Source: Variovorax sp. E3
Lineage (GTDB): Bacteria > Pseudomonadota > Gammaproteobacteria > Burkholderiales > Burkholderiaceae_C
Length of the DNA stretch: 55,228 nucleotides
Reading direction: 5' to 3'
Assembly (NCBI RefSeq): GCF_016082275.1
Contig: NZ_MOWM01000034.1
Location: forward strand, 1 to 55,228
The notes under the pieces are model-generated. The model searched no databases, was not told where the DNA came from, and was given only the letters and a program-made list of their open reading frames with translations. The translations under genes and the position numbers were made by a program. Positions 1 to 9,124 of the stretch are shown one piece after another (within the stretch, counting starts at the first letter, position 1; each line of letters starts with the position of its first letter).

Positions 1-698
1 CGCGCGCCGATGTTGGAGGCCGCCACGCTGAAGTCGATGCGCGTGGTGCCCGGCTCGATCACGCCGGGGTAGCTCGCCGACTTGGCCAGCGTGAGCACCG
101 CGAGGTCGCCCGCGTTCACGATGTCGCGGTTGACCGCGCTCAGGTTCTGCAGCGCGGTGACGACGCCGAGCGTGACGCAGGCGCTGCCCGTCGCGGTGCC
201 GGGCACCGTGCCCTGCACCAGCAGCGCGGCGGTCTGGCCCGGCTGCAGCGTGAGCGCGCCGTTGCTGCCCAGCGCCAGCACGGGGTCGGCCGCGTCGGCC
301 ACGCCGTTGTTGTTGCTGTCGCGCACCAGCCGCAGCGCCGCCAGGTCGAAGTTGTCGGCGGGGCAGCCCGCACCGTTGTTCGCGAGGCTGAAGCGGTAGG
401 CCGAGGGCACGTTGCCGGTGTTGGCGATCAGGTGGCTCAGCGTGGCGCCGGTGCCCGGCGGGCGGCTCACCGTCTGGTCCTGCGTGAGCAGCAGCGCCTC
501 GACCTCCAGCACGTTGACGCTCACGCCGTTCGAGTTCGAGGTCTCGGTCTGCAGCAGGCCCGCCGGCACGTAGGTGGCCGTGGCGACGTTGCGGATCACC
601 GTGCCCCCGGGCGCCGACGCGGCATGCGCGGCGGTGCCGCCCCACGACAAGCACAGGAACAGCGCCGCCACGGCGCGACGGCCATGCCGCCGCCCCAC
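1..698 (-). CDS. DUF11/conserved-repeat-domain secreted protein (C-terminus outside window)
   Basis: The minus-strand frame is open from a GTG at 698 to the window edge, so only the N-terminal ~232 residues are visible. The N-terminus is basic and then hydrophobic (AVAALFLCLSWGGTAAHA), a good signal peptide. The mature part begins VIRNVATATYVPAG, closely resembling the start of the next protein upstream (NTVIGNQASATYSDS), so the two are probably paralogs. Later segments (LSHLIANTGNVPSAYRFSL, then PGVIEPGTTRIDFSV) look like DUF11/TIGR01451-type beta-sandwich repeats found in bacterial surface proteins. The start is uncertain because no ATG lies in frame near the signal peptide. Function is unknown; a cell-surface or exported structural role is inferred. 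Confidence 0.72.
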   Translation of the reverse strand, partial: MGRRHGRRAVAALFLCLSWGGTAAHAASAPGGTVIRNVATATYVPAGLLQTETSNSNGVSVNVLEVEALLLTQDQTVSRPPGTGATLSHLIANTGNVPSAYRFSLANNGAGCPADNFDLAALRLVRDSNNNGVADAADPVLALGSNGALTLQPGQTAALLVQGTVPGTATGSACVTLGVVTALQNLSAVNRDIVNAGDLAVLTLAKSASYPGVIEPGTTRIDFSVAASNIGA

Positions 699-823
699 CG
701 TTGCGAGCGATTGCTCAGGTACTCGAAAAGAAACTGCACGCCACTGGCCTTCGATGAACTTTTTCCTCTGCCGCCTGCGAAGCAGGCGTGCGCGTGCGTG
801 CGGCCCGGTGCGCAAGCGGCAAG

Positions 824-860
824 GGAAAAAGGCGAGGCGCGCGCCGTGGCGGCGCCTCGC
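824..860 (-). terminator. Rho-independent terminator after the large DUF11 gene
   Basis: Read on the minus strand, a perfect 9-bp stem GCGAGGCGC / GCGCCTCGC (arms at 852-860 and 832-840) is followed directly by CTTTTTCCC. It lies 56 bases past the stop of the 916-3831 gene, so the next DUF11 gene (start 698) probably has its own promoter or depends on readthrough. Confidence 0.7.
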
Positions 861-915
861 TAAACCGGCGGAGCAACCCGAAGGCCGCGCCCGCCGGCGA
901 CTCAAACCCCGCGCA

Positions 916-3831
916 TCACTGATTGATCTTCACGGCGAAGGTCAAGGTGGCCGAGCCGCTCGGGGCCACGGTGTTGGAAGCGCTGCCGCAGCTGACGGTG
1001 CCGGCGGGCGTGCCCTGCGCGTAGGCCAGGGCCGTGCCGGTCACGCCGCTGGACGTGCACAGCGCGCCTGCCGGCTGCGTCGCGCTCAGCGTGGTGTACG
1101 GCGGCACCGCATCGTTGATGGCGATGTTGGTGACCGACGACGTGCCTTCGTTGGTGGCGACCACGCGGTACACGATGCACTGGCCGGGCTTCATGGACAG
1201 CGGGGTCGCGGCGTAGGCGCCTTCGATCACGCCGTCGCAGTTGGCGTCGGCCGCCTGCGTCTTGAGCACGCGGATCTGGCCGGTGATGACGGTGCTGATG
1301 TCGATCGCCGACGGCGCGCCGCAGCTCGACGCGCCCGCGGCGAAGGTCGCGGTCACGGTCGTGGTGTCGGTGGCGCCAGCGCTCGCGCCGCCCGGCGCGA
1401 ACACGCGCACCAGCAGCTTCTGCGGCGGGCCGCCGACCGGCAGGCTCGCGATCGGGCCCGTCACCAGCGTGTCGTTGGCGTCGATCTGGCCGTCGCCGTT
1501 CACGTCGATGTAGATCGCCGTGGTCCAGCCGAGCGCGGCGTCGGCCGCCGGCACGGTGGCCGTCAGCGTGTAGGCGCCGCAGCTCTGGGTGCCGGTGTTG
1601 GTCAGCGTGTGCGGATACACCACGGTGCCGCCGGGCGCCACCTGGCCGCTGTTGTTCGGCGTGAGCGTGGCGCTCAGCGTCACGGCGGCCGTGACGGTCA
1701 CGGCGTCGGTCTTGGTGTCGGTCACGAGCACGCCGGTCGAGGCCACGGCGGTCGACTTCACCTGGAAGTAGATCTTCTGCGCAACCACCGCCGGCTGCGT
1801 GGCGGGCGGCGTCACGCAGGCGCCGACCTGGCCCTGCGCGGCGGCATTGACGCTCACCGAAGTGATCGCCGCCGACGCGCAAGTGCCGCCGGCCGCCACG
1901 AACTTCACCGTCCAGCCGCTGGGCAGCGTGCCGGGGAAGCTGGTCGACTGGCTGGCCGCCAGGTTGTAGGTGTTGTTGACCGTGTCGTTGTTCTTCACGT
2001 ACAGCGCGAACACCGTGCCGGTGCCGGCCGCGGTGCTGTTGGTGGTGGTCGGGTCCGGGCTCGGGCCCGGGCCCAGGTCGCCGCCGCCGACCGAACCGGT
2101 GCCGGTACCGGCCGCGGTGTTGGTCAGGTCGACCAGCGAGCCGACGACGATGGTCACGGTGTCGAGCGTGGCGTCGAGCTTGGTGGTGTCGCCGACCGAG
2201 CGGCCGGTCACGGTGGCCGAGAACGGCCCCGTGCCCACGGCCGTGGCCGCCGGCACGTTGGCCTGCAGCACGACGTTCAGGCTGCCGCCGGCCGCGATCG
2301 GGCCGGTGTCGGGCACGCCGTCGCCGTTGGTGTCCAGCAGCGGCGTGACGCCGTCGGCCGCGAAGAACACGAAGGTCGTGCCGGCCGGGAACGAGTTGGT
2401 GGACACCGCGAGGTTGACGGTGTCGCTGCCCGTGCCCGCGTTGAACACGGTCTGGCCGAACTTGACGCTGCCGCCGGCCACGGCCGACGCACGCGTGGTC
2501 AGGTCGTTGGCGGTGCCGTTGGGCGTGCCGGGCGTGGCGTCGACCGCGTTGGCGGCGGTGGAGCCGTTGGCGCCGACCACCACGCTGTAGCTCGCCAGCA
2601 CCGTGTAGGCCGACGGGTTGGTGCTGGCGCCGGGCGTGCCGATGGCGGCAGCGGTCACGGTACCGGGCACCAGCGTCGGGCTGAACTTGGCGGTGTTGGT
2701 GGTGGTGGCGGTGCCGATGGCAGCGGAGCTGTTGACCAGCACCACGAAGCTCACGGTCTGCGTCACGTTCTGGCCGAGCGCGGCCACCACGGTGTTCAGC
2801 GCGCCGCCGACCACCTGGAAGTCGATGCCCGCCGGGTCGCCGCCGGCGCCGTCGCCGAGCGCGGTGCCGGGTGCGCTGCTCCACACCGCGGAACCCGCGA
2901 CGTAGGTCATGCCGCTGGGCAGCGTATCGGACATCGCGAACCGGCCGGGCGCGCCGCCGGTGTTGTTGAAGGTCAGCGTGTACACGGTGTACTGGCAGTT
3001 CGCGCTCGAGCTCAGGCCGTTGGACCAGGTGGTCGCGCAGCTTGCCGAGGACGACGAGCGCGGGCCGCCGCTGACCGGGGTAGGCCATGCGCCGCCGCCG
3101 GGCGCCGAGACCGACGGAATGCCGATGGTCTTGGTCACGTTGAACGCGGCGTCGCTCGTGAGCTTGACCTCGTCCTTGTCGGCCGCCGAGGTGTTGGGCG
3201 CGGTGTACAGCGCCGCGGTGCCCGGCGTGGCGGTGATGGTCGCCTTGTCGAAGTCGCCGTTGCTGCTGGTGGCCGTGCCGGGGATCGTGTAGGCCACGAC
3301 GAAGCGGAACACGCCGTTGTTGCCCGCCACGGTCTGCGCGGGCACGTTGCACACCGCGCTGCCGGTGACCGTGCACAGCGGCGTGGTGCCGTCGGGCACG
3401 CCGTCGCCGTTGGCGTCGGGGTAGACCTCGACCTTGGCGAACTTGCCGCCGTCGGTGCCGACGGCGAGCGTGAAGGTGTCACTGCCGTTGCCGGTGTTGG
3501 TCAGCGTGTGCGGCGCATAGACGATGGCGCCGGCCGCGCCGATCTTGGTGTTGACGATGGTGGTGGTGACGCTGCTGACCGTGTCCAGCGTGAACGAACC
3601 CACCTGCTGCACCGTGGTCTGGACCAGGTTGGACGTGGCCAGCTGCGTGGTGCCGGCCGAGTCGGAATAAGTGGCGGAGGCCTGGTTGCCGATGACGGTG
3701 TTGGCGGGCGGTGCGGCAGCCAGGGAGACCGGGCTTCCGAACAGGAAGCCCAGCGTCAGGGCTGCGGCGCCGGCCCACGACGCAACCGGCCTGAAGCCGC
3801 TGCTGCGCCGGGTTGGCAAGGTGGGAATCAC
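916..3831 (-). CDS. Large secreted DUF11-domain repeat protein
   Basis: 971 residues. Residues ~1-40 form a signal peptide with a long hydrophobic core (WAGAAALTLGFLFGSPVSLA), and the mature chain begins APPANTVIGNQASATYSDS. The rest is Thr/Ser/Val/Gly-rich and built from repeated beta-sandwich units with the DUF11-like pattern 'HTLTNTGNGSDTFTLAV', 'YTLTFNNTGGAPGRFAMSD' and 'VVYPHTLTNTGTQSCGAYT'. Several units contain DxNGDGxxD loops (DANGDGVPDGT, DTNGDGVPDTG, DVNGDGQIDAN) that resemble calcium-binding dockerin/thrombospondin type-3 motifs. No transmembrane anchor or LPXTG motif is seen, so it is probably exported or outer-surface associated. It lies between two other DUF11-type genes on the same strand. 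Substrate and function are unknown. Confidence 0.85.
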   Translation of the reverse strand: MIPTLPTRRSSGFRPVASWAGAAALTLGFLFGSPVSLAAAPPANTVIGNQASATYSDSAGTTQLATSNLVQTTVQQVGSFTLDTVSSVTTTIVNTKIGAAGAIVYAPHTLTNTGNGSDTFTLAVGTDGGKFAKVEVYPDANGDGVPDGTTPLCTVTGSAVCNVPAQTVAGNNGVFRFVVAYTIPGTATSSNGDFDKATITATPGTAALYTAPNTSAADKDEVKLTSDAAFNVTKTIGIPSVSAPGGGAWPTPVSGGPRSSSSASCATTWSNGLSSSANCQYTVYTLTFNNTGGAPGRFAMSDTLPSGMTYVAGSAVWSSAPGTALGDGAGGDPAGIDFQVVGGALNTVVAALGQNVTQTVSFVVLVNSSAAIGTATTTNTAKFSPTLVPGTVTAAAIGTPGASTNPSAYTVLASYSVVVGANGSTAANAVDATPGTPNGTANDLTTRASAVAGGSVKFGQTVFNAGTGSDTVNLAVSTNSFPAGTTFVFFAADGVTPLLDTNGDGVPDTGPIAAGGSLNVVLQANVPAATAVGTGPFSATVTGRSVGDTTKLDATLDTVTIVVGSLVDLTNTAAGTGTGSVGGGDLGPGPSPDPTTTNSTAAGTGTVFALYVKNNDTVNNTYNLAASQSTSFPGTLPSGWTVKFVAAGGTCASAAITSVSVNAAAQGQVGACVTPPATQPAVVAQKIYFQVKSTAVASTGVLVTDTKTDAVTVTAAVTLSATLTPNNSGQVAPGGTVVYPHTLTNTGTQSCGAYTLTATVPAADAALGWTTAIYIDVNGDGQIDANDTLVTGPIASLPVGGPPQKLLVRVFAPGGASAGATDTTTVTATFAAGASSCGAPSAIDISTVITGQIRVLKTQAADANCDGVIEGAYAATPLSMKPGQCIVYRVVATNEGTSSVTNIAINDAVPPYTTLSATQPAGALCTSSGVTGTALAYAQGTPAGTVSCGSASNTVAPSGSATLTFAVKINQ

Positions 3832-3871
3832 GTGGTTTCTCCTCGGTGGTCAAAGAACGGGAACGGACATG

Positions 3872-3918
3872 GAAAAGCCCGCCCGCGGCGCGGCCGCCGG
3901 GGCCGCGCTGCAGGCGGG
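3872..3918 (-). terminator. Terminator-like hairpin between two DUF11 genes
   Basis: On the minus strand an interrupted stem, CCCGCC (3913-3918) with GGCGGG (3878-3883) outside and GCGCGGCC with GGCCGCGC inside (3901-3908 and 3888-3895), is followed by CTTTTCC. It starts 12 bases past the stop of the small DUF11 gene. The strong GC stem and short T-tract suggest full or partial termination before the large gene. Confidence 0.6.
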
Positions 3919-3929
3919 TCGGACTCGGT

Positions 3930-4543
3930 TCAGCGCGGGGCGGCTGCCGATGCGGGCGCGGCCGATGCGGCCTGCGCCGTGACGGCGGACGCGGGCGGCG
4001 CGACGGTCTCGACCCGCGCGCGTGCGCTCACGGCGGTGCTGCCGTTGGCGGGCAACTGGCCCAGGCTCCAGCGCAGGGCGCGGTAGTCGGCGTAGGGCAC
4101 GGCCTCCAGGCGGTTGCCGGCGCCTTGCGCATCAGCGGCTCGGGGCCGAAGGCGGCGTCCCTGGTCGCGGCCTGCATCAGCGTGGCGCCGGGCTTGGCGC
4201 TGCGCGGCTGGTACTCCAGTCCCTCGGGAATCGGCAGGTCGGCGATCAGGCCGGTGACGGGCTTGCCGGTGTTGTTGGTGTAGGTGGCCGTGTACTCGAC
4301 GAGGTCGCCGGGCTTGACCGCGCCGGCGTCGACGCGCTGCTCGCGGCCCTGCGCGTCCTTCACCACCTTGTGCTGGGTGAGGACGACGGTCACGGCCTTC
4401 TTCTGCGCGGCCTCGGCCTGTACACCGGCGGCGCCGGTGGCCTGGGCCGCCGCCGGCACGGCAACGCCCGCGAACACGGCGAGCACGAACGCGCCGGCCA
4501 GGCGGCGATGAAATGGGATCTGAGTCGATTTTTTACTGGACAT
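3930..4543 (-). CDS. Small secreted DUF11-like protein, frameshifted
   Basis: ATG at 4543 is preceded by GGAG about 8 bases upstream. The protein starts MSSKKSTQIPFHRRLAG with a signal peptide to about residue 40 (FVLAVFAGVAVPAAAQA). A single DUF11-like domain follows (VKPGDLVEYTATYTNNTGKP, then PIPEGLEYQPRSAKPGA). Near 4124 the frame breaks: the good sequence ...FGPEPLMRK continues in the adjacent frame as GAGNRLEAVPYADYRALRW to a TGA at 3930-3932. The span is 614 bases, and adding one base restores 204 residues. The DUF11-family continuation on both sides of the break argues for one gene and a dropped base. It may be exported with the two larger paralogs; function is unknown. Confidence 0.7.
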
Positions 4544-5015
4544 GGGTCGCTCCGGATTCAAGACGCACAGGACTCCACCCCCGGCAAAATCCGGGCATGA
4601 AATGAACTGAAAATCTGCTGAAAGGAAAATGCCGGTCTTTTGCAATGACCAGCATCGGGTGCGCTACCGGCGCCTTTTCTTCCATTGAATGAAAGCAGGC
4701 GCAGGCCTCCAATCCGCCGGAAGTTCTTTGCTACCGGTCGGCATAGTCAACAATTGTCAACTTTTATTTCAGAGGTGTCGGACTGTATATTTGAAGTGGG
4801 TCTTTTGTACCCATCAGATTCGACAACCCATGATTCGGAATTCAGGTTCCATTTTCGACAACCGGCGCGCGAAAAAAGCGGCTTTCTCCTCTGGAGCGGG
4901 CCACTGAAATAGCGCGTGCAGACACCGTCCCGCCGCTGTTCTTCGGCAAAGAATGGGGTGATGCGGGGAAATCGGGCGTCGCGCGTCTGTTACAAGGCGG
5001 CGAGCCCCGGGGGTG
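4544..5015. other. Intergenic region without a convincing gene
   Basis: 472 bases between the DUF11 cluster and the LysR gene, clearly more AT-rich than its surroundings around 4735-4870. Two overlapping plus-strand ORFs of about 72-75 codons start here, but neither has recognisable family sequence or a good ribosome site. The region holds a hairpin at 4629-4655 and the 11-mer CATTGAATGAA at 4683-4693, which recurs upstream of the GntR gene. It probably contains the promoter of the DUF11 genes. Confidence 0.5.
4629..4655 (-). promoter_or_regulatory. Leader hairpin upstream of DUF11 genes (attenuator or terminator)
   Basis: On the minus strand ATGCTGGTC / GACCGGCAT pair over nine positions (one G-T wobble) around a nine-base loop, followed by a T-rich run (ATTTTCCTTT). 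It lies about 86 bases upstream of the small DUF11 start, so it could be a leader attenuator. It could also terminate transcription coming from the LysR gene. Confidence 0.35.
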
Positions 5016-5909
5016 CTAGAACGCCCTGAAGATGCTCAAGACGTAATCGACAAAGGTCTTGATCTTTGGCGAATTGCGGCGCGACGGCAAATAGACCAGG
5101 TTGATTTCCTGCGGCTTCAGATGCAGCTGCGGCAATACCGGCACCAGCAGCCCCTGTTCGATCTGCGGCTGGGCCAGCGACACCGGCACCAATGCAATAC
5201 CGCGCGCCGATATGGCCAATTGCAGGATCAATTCCAGGTCGTCCGACTGGAATACGCTTTCCACCCGAACCCGGTGGCTTTTCTCGGCCGTCGCAAGGTT
5301 GATTTCGCGCTTGCGGCCCTCGGCGTCGGTGGTCAGGAACACGTGCGCGGCCAGGTCCTGCAGGCTCTCGATGGCCGGGTGCGGCACCAGGTAGGTCGGC
5401 GCGGCGCACAGCATCAGCGGCTCGTGCTTCAGGTGGCGCGCCACCAGTTCGTCGCAGCCGTCGCGGCCGCGGCGGATGGCCACGTCGGCCTCGTCGCGGA
5501 ACAGGTCGGCGCGGTCGTTGCCGGTCTCGACCACCACCTCGAGCTGCGGGTAGGCCGTCATGAAGGCAGGCAGGTGGCTCATGAGCAGCTCCCGGCCGTA
5601 GTAGTGCGGCACCGCGATGCGCAGCCGCCCCGTCACCGCGCCGCCGCCCGACGACAGGTTGAGCATCACGTCGTCCAGGATGGTCAGCACATGCTGCGCC
5701 GCCACCAGGAACTCGCGCCCTTCCTCGGTGAGCGCGAAGCGGGTGGAGCCGCGGTGCAGCAGCAGATGCCCCACCGTGGCCTCCAGCCTCTGGAGCTGGC
5801 GCGACGCCGAGGCCTTGGGTACGTTGAGCACATCGGCGGCGGGAGTCAGTCCTCCCAGCTGTGCGGCTTTGGTGAACAGCCGCACGTCCGACAAAGAAAA
5901 GTCCTTCAT
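5016..5909 (-). CDS. LysR-family transcriptional regulator
   Basis: 297 residues, the normal LysR length. The N-terminal winged helix is clear (residues ~5-62: VRLFTKAAQLGGLTPAADVL, then ASASRQLQRLEATVGHLLLH), followed by a LysR substrate-binding domain (~90-295, beginning TGRLRIAVPHYYGRELLMS). The resemblance is to the broad LysR group that regulates a neighbouring gene. Here it is divergent from the GntR-MFS operon across 345 bases, and the DUF11 genes lie downstream on its own strand, so the target is not obvious. The start at 5909 places the helix-turn-helix at the expected distance from the N-terminus. Confidence 0.9.
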   Translation of the reverse strand: MKDFSLSDVRLFTKAAQLGGLTPAADVLNVPKASASRQLQRLEATVGHLLLHRGSTRFALTEEGREFLVAAQHVLTILDDVMLNLSSGGGAVTGRLRIAVPHYYGRELLMSHLPAFMTAYPQLEVVVETGNDRADLFRDEADVAIRRGRDGCDELVARHLKHEPLMLCAAPTYLVPHPAIESLQDLAAHVFLTTDAEGRKREINLATAEKSHRVRVESVFQSDDLELILQLAISARGIALVPVSLAQPQIEQGLLVPVLPQLHLKPQEINLVYLPSRRNSPKIKTFVDYVLSIFRAF

Positions 5910-6254
5910 TTCAGATTCGACGGGATCCGTTTTTCTTGTTCTCCCTGGGCGCCCTTCCGTGCGTGCCGACGGGAGCGCCGAGCCGCGGAGCGAAGCAACT
6001 TACAGATTCATAAGTGACCTTTAGTTTCATTTTCCGGCAGGTCGCTGATGATTGGTAACAATTGAGTCAACGTTTCATCAAGGGCGGCAAAAGTTCACTG
6101 ATTCGGGGCAAATCTGCGAAACCAGCTTGCAGAATCGGGCGAACAGGTATCTGAACCGCTGCAAGCCGCGAAAGCGAGCAACCACCGCGCGCGCAGCCCG
6201 GACTTTGCCCAGAGGGCAAAATTCGTCCAATCATTGAATGAATAGGCCCCACCG
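5910..6254. other. Intergenic control region between LysR and GntR genes
   Basis: 345 bases with no supported gene. It separates two divergently transcribed regulator genes and carries two short dyads near the GntR start, described separately. No clear -35/-10 pair could be fixed by eye. Confidence 0.5.
6204..6241. promoter_or_regulatory. Candidate operators upstream of the GntR-MFS operon
   Basis: Two palindromes lie within 51 bases of the GntR start. TTTGCCC-AGA-GGGCAAA (6204-6220) has perfect 7-base arms, and TCATTGAATGA (6231-6241) is a perfect 5-1-5 dyad. FadR-type regulators often bind short dyads in their own promoters. Which of the two is used, if either, is inference. Confidence 0.45.
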
Positions 6255-6935
6255 ATGCTCGCTCAAGCCCCTCGCACCTCCCTGGCGGACGCCGCCGCCG
6301 ACAGCATCCGCGCCGAAATCTCGGGCGGCCGCTGGGCGGTGGGCAGCCGCATTCCCATCGAGCCGCAACTCGCCCTGCTGCTGGGCGTGAGCCGCGGCAC
6401 GGTGCGCGAGGCGGTCAAGACGCTGGTGTCGCGCGGCCTGCTCGAAGTGCGCCAGGGCTCGGGCACTTATGTGCGCTCGGGCTTCGACCCCTCCTCCAGC
6501 CTCCAGAAAATGCGGCGCGCCAGCCTGCGTGACCAGTTCGAGGTGCGCCGCGCGCTCGAGGTCGAGGCCGCTCGGCTGGCCGCCGTGCGCCACACGGCCA
6601 AGGACCTGCGGCGGCTGAACATGCTGCTCGACAAGCGCGGCGTGCCCGACGCGGACGACAACGGCGCGGACTTCATCGAGCGCGACCTGGCCTTTCACCT
6701 GGCCATCGTCGACGTGTCGGGCAACCTCGCGCTGGCCGAGACCTGTCGCTTCATCACCGGCTACATCAAGGAAACGATCGCCAGCAGCATGGGCACCGCC
6801 CTGCCCGAGCCCGACGAAGCCGCGCACCGCGCGGTCGTCGAGGCCATCGCGAGCCGCGACCCCGACCTTGCCGCCGCCGCGGTGCGCGCGTTCATGGCGC
6901 CGATGATCAACGCACTGGCGGTGGGCACAGCATGA
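6255..6935 (+). CDS. GntR/FadR-family transcriptional regulator (FCD domain)
   Basis: 226 residues. The N-terminal GntR winged helix is plain (residues ~9-75: ADAAADSIRAEISGGRWAVG, then LLGVSRGTVREAVKTLVSRG and LLEVRQGSGTYV). An all-helical FCD effector domain follows (residues ~90-220), with its metal-ligand pattern suggested by the RDLAFHLAIVDVSGN and EAAHRAVVEAI segments. The gene overlaps the following MFS transporter by four bases (ATGA), so the two are translationally coupled and the regulator very probably controls the transporter. The ligand is unknown. Confidence 0.93.
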   Translation: MLAQAPRTSLADAAADSIRAEISGGRWAVGSRIPIEPQLALLLGVSRGTVREAVKTLVSRGLLEVRQGSGTYVRSGFDPSSSLQKMRRASLRDQFEVRRALEVEAARLAAVRHTAKDLRRLNMLLDKRGVPDADDNGADFIERDLAFHLAIVDVSGNLALAETCRFITGYIKETIASSMGTALPEPDEAAHRAVVEAIASRDPDLAAAAVRAFMAPMINALAVGTA

Positions 6936-8290
6936 GCGCGGCCACGCTTGAACGCGGCAGCGCCGCCACCACGCCGACAGCGCAACGCACGCAGCCCGCG
7001 CAAGCCGGTGCCACTGGTTCCACCAATGCCACCGGCGCGGCCGAAGACCTGCTGATCGACACCGAGGCCGACAACCGGCCCGCGCCGCTCCCCACCCCCA
7101 CGCCCAACCTGGGCCGCCGCATCCTGCTGGGCGCGAGCGTGGTGCTGATCGCGTTCAACCTGCGGCCGGTGTTTGCCAGCCTGTCGGTGGTGCTGCCGGA
7201 AATCATCAAGGCCACGGGCCTGTCGGGCACCGCCGCGAGCCTGCTGACCACGCTGCCGATCGTGTGCCTGGGCGTGTTCGCGCCGCTGGCGCCGGGCCTG
7301 GGCCGGCGCTTCGGCACCGAGCGCACGCTGCTGGCGTGCATGGTGCTCATCCTGCTGGGCACGGTGCTGCGCGGCACGGGCAACATCCCGCTGCTGTTCG
7401 TGGCCTCGGCCATCGCGGGCAGCGGCATCGCGGTGTCGAACGTGCTGCTGTCGGGCCTGGTCAAGCGCGACTTCGCCAGGCAGGCGGCGCTGATGATGGG
7501 CCTGTACACCATGGCCGTGTGCGGCGGCGCGGCCAGCGCGGCGGGCCTCACGGTGCCGATCGAACACGCGCTGGGCGGCGGCTGGACCATGGCGCTGGCC
7601 ATGTGGGCGCTGCCGGCCGCCATCGTCACCCTGATCTGGGCGCCGCAGGCGCTGCCGCTCAAGCCGGTGGCCAGCGAGTCGGGCTTCACGGTGCGGGGCC
7701 TCTGGCGCGACCGGCTGGCCTGGCAGGTCACGTTCTTCATGGGGCTGCAGTCGGCCCTGGCCTACATCGTGATGGGCTGGCTCGCGCCGATCCTGCGCGA
7801 GCGCGGGCTGGGCAGCGAGACCGCCGGCTACGTGGTGTCGCTGTCGGTCATGACGCAGGTGGTGACCTGCCTCGTGGTGCCGGCGCTGGCGGTGAAGCTG
7901 CGCAACCAACGCGGGCTGGCCGTGGTGCTGTCGCTGCTCACGGTGACCGCCATGCTGGCGATGCTGTTCGCGCCGCTGGGCGGCGTGTGGCTGTGGGCGG
8001 TGCTGCTGGGCATTGCGCAGGGCGGCACTTTCGCTCTGGCGCTCACGATGATCGTGCTGCGCTCGCCCGACTCGCACGTGGCCGCGCACCTGTCGGGCAT
8101 GGCGCAGGGCGTGGGCTACATGGTGGCGGCCTTCGGCCCGCTGGTGGCCGGGCTGCTGCACGGCTGGACGGGGAGCTTTCGCGCCTCGTCGTGGCTGTTC
8201 ATCGGGCTGGGCGTCGCGCTCGTGATCGCGGGCCTGGGCGCGGGGCGCACCAGGCACGTGGGCACGGTGACGGTGCCGCGCGGCGCCTGA
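6932..8290 (+). CDS. MFS transporter, CynX/NimT (cyanate/nitroimidazole) type
   Basis: 452 residues. After a ~60-residue polar N-terminal extension there are about 12 hydrophobic segments, beginning LLGASVVLIAFNLRPVFASL. The NLRPVFASLSVVLPEI signature and the overall pattern match the CynX/NimT branch of the major facilitator superfamily. Family members move small or xenobiotic anions; the real substrate here is unknown. It is encoded in an operon with the GntR regulator. A cyanase gene occurs 13 kb away in the same window, but nothing in the sequence links them. The long low-complexity N-terminus (Thr/Ala-rich) is unusual and may mean a later start is used. Confidence 0.88.
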   Translation: MSAATLERGSAATTPTAQRTQPAQAGATGSTNATGAAEDLLIDTEADNRPAPLPTPTPNLGRRILLGASVVLIAFNLRPVFASLSVVLPEIIKATGLSGTAASLLTTLPIVCLGVFAPLAPGLGRRFGTERTLLACMVLILLGTVLRGTGNIPLLFVASAIAGSGIAVSNVLLSGLVKRDFARQAALMMGLYTMAVCGGAASAAGLTVPIEHALGGGWTMALAMWALPAAIVTLIWAPQALPLKPVASESGFTVRGLWRDRLAWQVTFFMGLQSALAYIVMGWLAPILRERGLGSETAGYVVSLSVMTQVVTCLVVPALAVKLRNQRGLAVVLSLLTVTAMLAMLFAPLGGVWLWAVLLGIAQGGTFALALTMIVLRSPDSHVAAHLSGMAQGVGYMVAAFGPLVAGLLHGWTGSFRASSWLFIGLGVALVIAGLGAGRTRHVGTVTVPRGA

Positions 8291-8309
8291 CCGACCGACC
8301 GGCTGGTTG

Positions 8310-9100
8310 CTACTGCGGCCCGCCGCCGCAGAAGTCGGCCGAGCCCTCGCTGGCGGAAAAGCGCTGGCGCGTGCTGACGGTGGCGCTGGCCGGCGTGTTC
8401 GCGGCCCAGTCGCTCTGCAGCCAGGTGAACTGCCAGTCGTAGGGGCCGCCGGCCTTGGCGGGCTCGCCATAGGCGATGCGCAGGCTGCCGCTGCTTTCGT
8501 CGTGGCAGTGCTTCGAGGTCTTGTATTCCTTCTCCGAGAAGCAGGCGCGGATCATCCGGCTGCATGAATACGGAATGCCTTCGTACGCGGCGATGGTCGA
8601 CTGCGGCTTGGCATCGAGCGGCACGAAGTCGGCGGTGACGAACGACGCGCCGCCGCCCGAATAGCTCTCCGACTGGCGCTGCAGCACCGCCGCGGCCCAG
8701 CGCCCGTCGGCCAGCGGATACAGCGCCGGCGCGAGCGTGCGGGCGACCTCGCCGTTGCCCGCCTCGCCTTCCTTGACCGAGCCGCGTAGGCGGTGAAGTC
8801 GTGCAGGCGGTCGAGCTTCCATTCGGTGGCCTGCGCGCCGCGCTGCAGGCGCGCCATGGCCAGCGGCGTTTCCGACAGCACCATGTAGTCGCCGGCAGCG
8901 CCGCCGCGCGGGCGGTGCAGCGTGAGCTTCTTGGGGTCGCAGGGCTGGGGCAGCAAGGCGCACAGGTGGGCGCGCCAGTCGGCATCGACCGACTCGGGCT
9001 GCTTGACCGCCACGAACACCTGCGCGGCGGGGGCCGCGAGCGCGGGCCCTGCGAACGACAGCACGGACAACAGACCTGCGGCAAGGGGCGTTTTCTTCAT
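8310..9100 (-). CDS. Secreted protein of unknown function, frameshifted
   Basis: ATG at 9100 opens a signal peptide (MKKTPLAAGLLSVLSFAGPA). The mature protein (AQVFVAVKQPESVDADWRAH, then CALLPQPCDPKKLTLHRP) reads on to ...DRLHDFTAY near 8786. There the frame breaks and continues in the adjacent frame as GSVKEGEAGNG to ...SADFCGGGPQ at 8310. One added base (TACGC to TACCGC) restores 263 residues. Six or more cysteines in the mature part suggest disulfides in the periplasm. I do not recognise the family. The start lies 24 bases from the divergent ATPase gene, so both promoters would have to fit in or overlap that gap. Confidence 0.68.
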
Positions 9101-9124
9101 GGGCCCGATGGTAAAACGCGGGCC

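Noticed and set aside
574..4086. 1170-codon plus-strand ORF
   Set aside because: It is antisense to the DUF11 genes; composition is Arg/Gly/Ala/His-rich without family sequence, typical of a GC-rich shadow frame.
4685..4912. Two overlapping ~72-75 codon plus-strand ORFs
   Set aside because: No recognisable domain and no clear ribosome site; they lie in an AT-rich control region where stray ORFs are expected.
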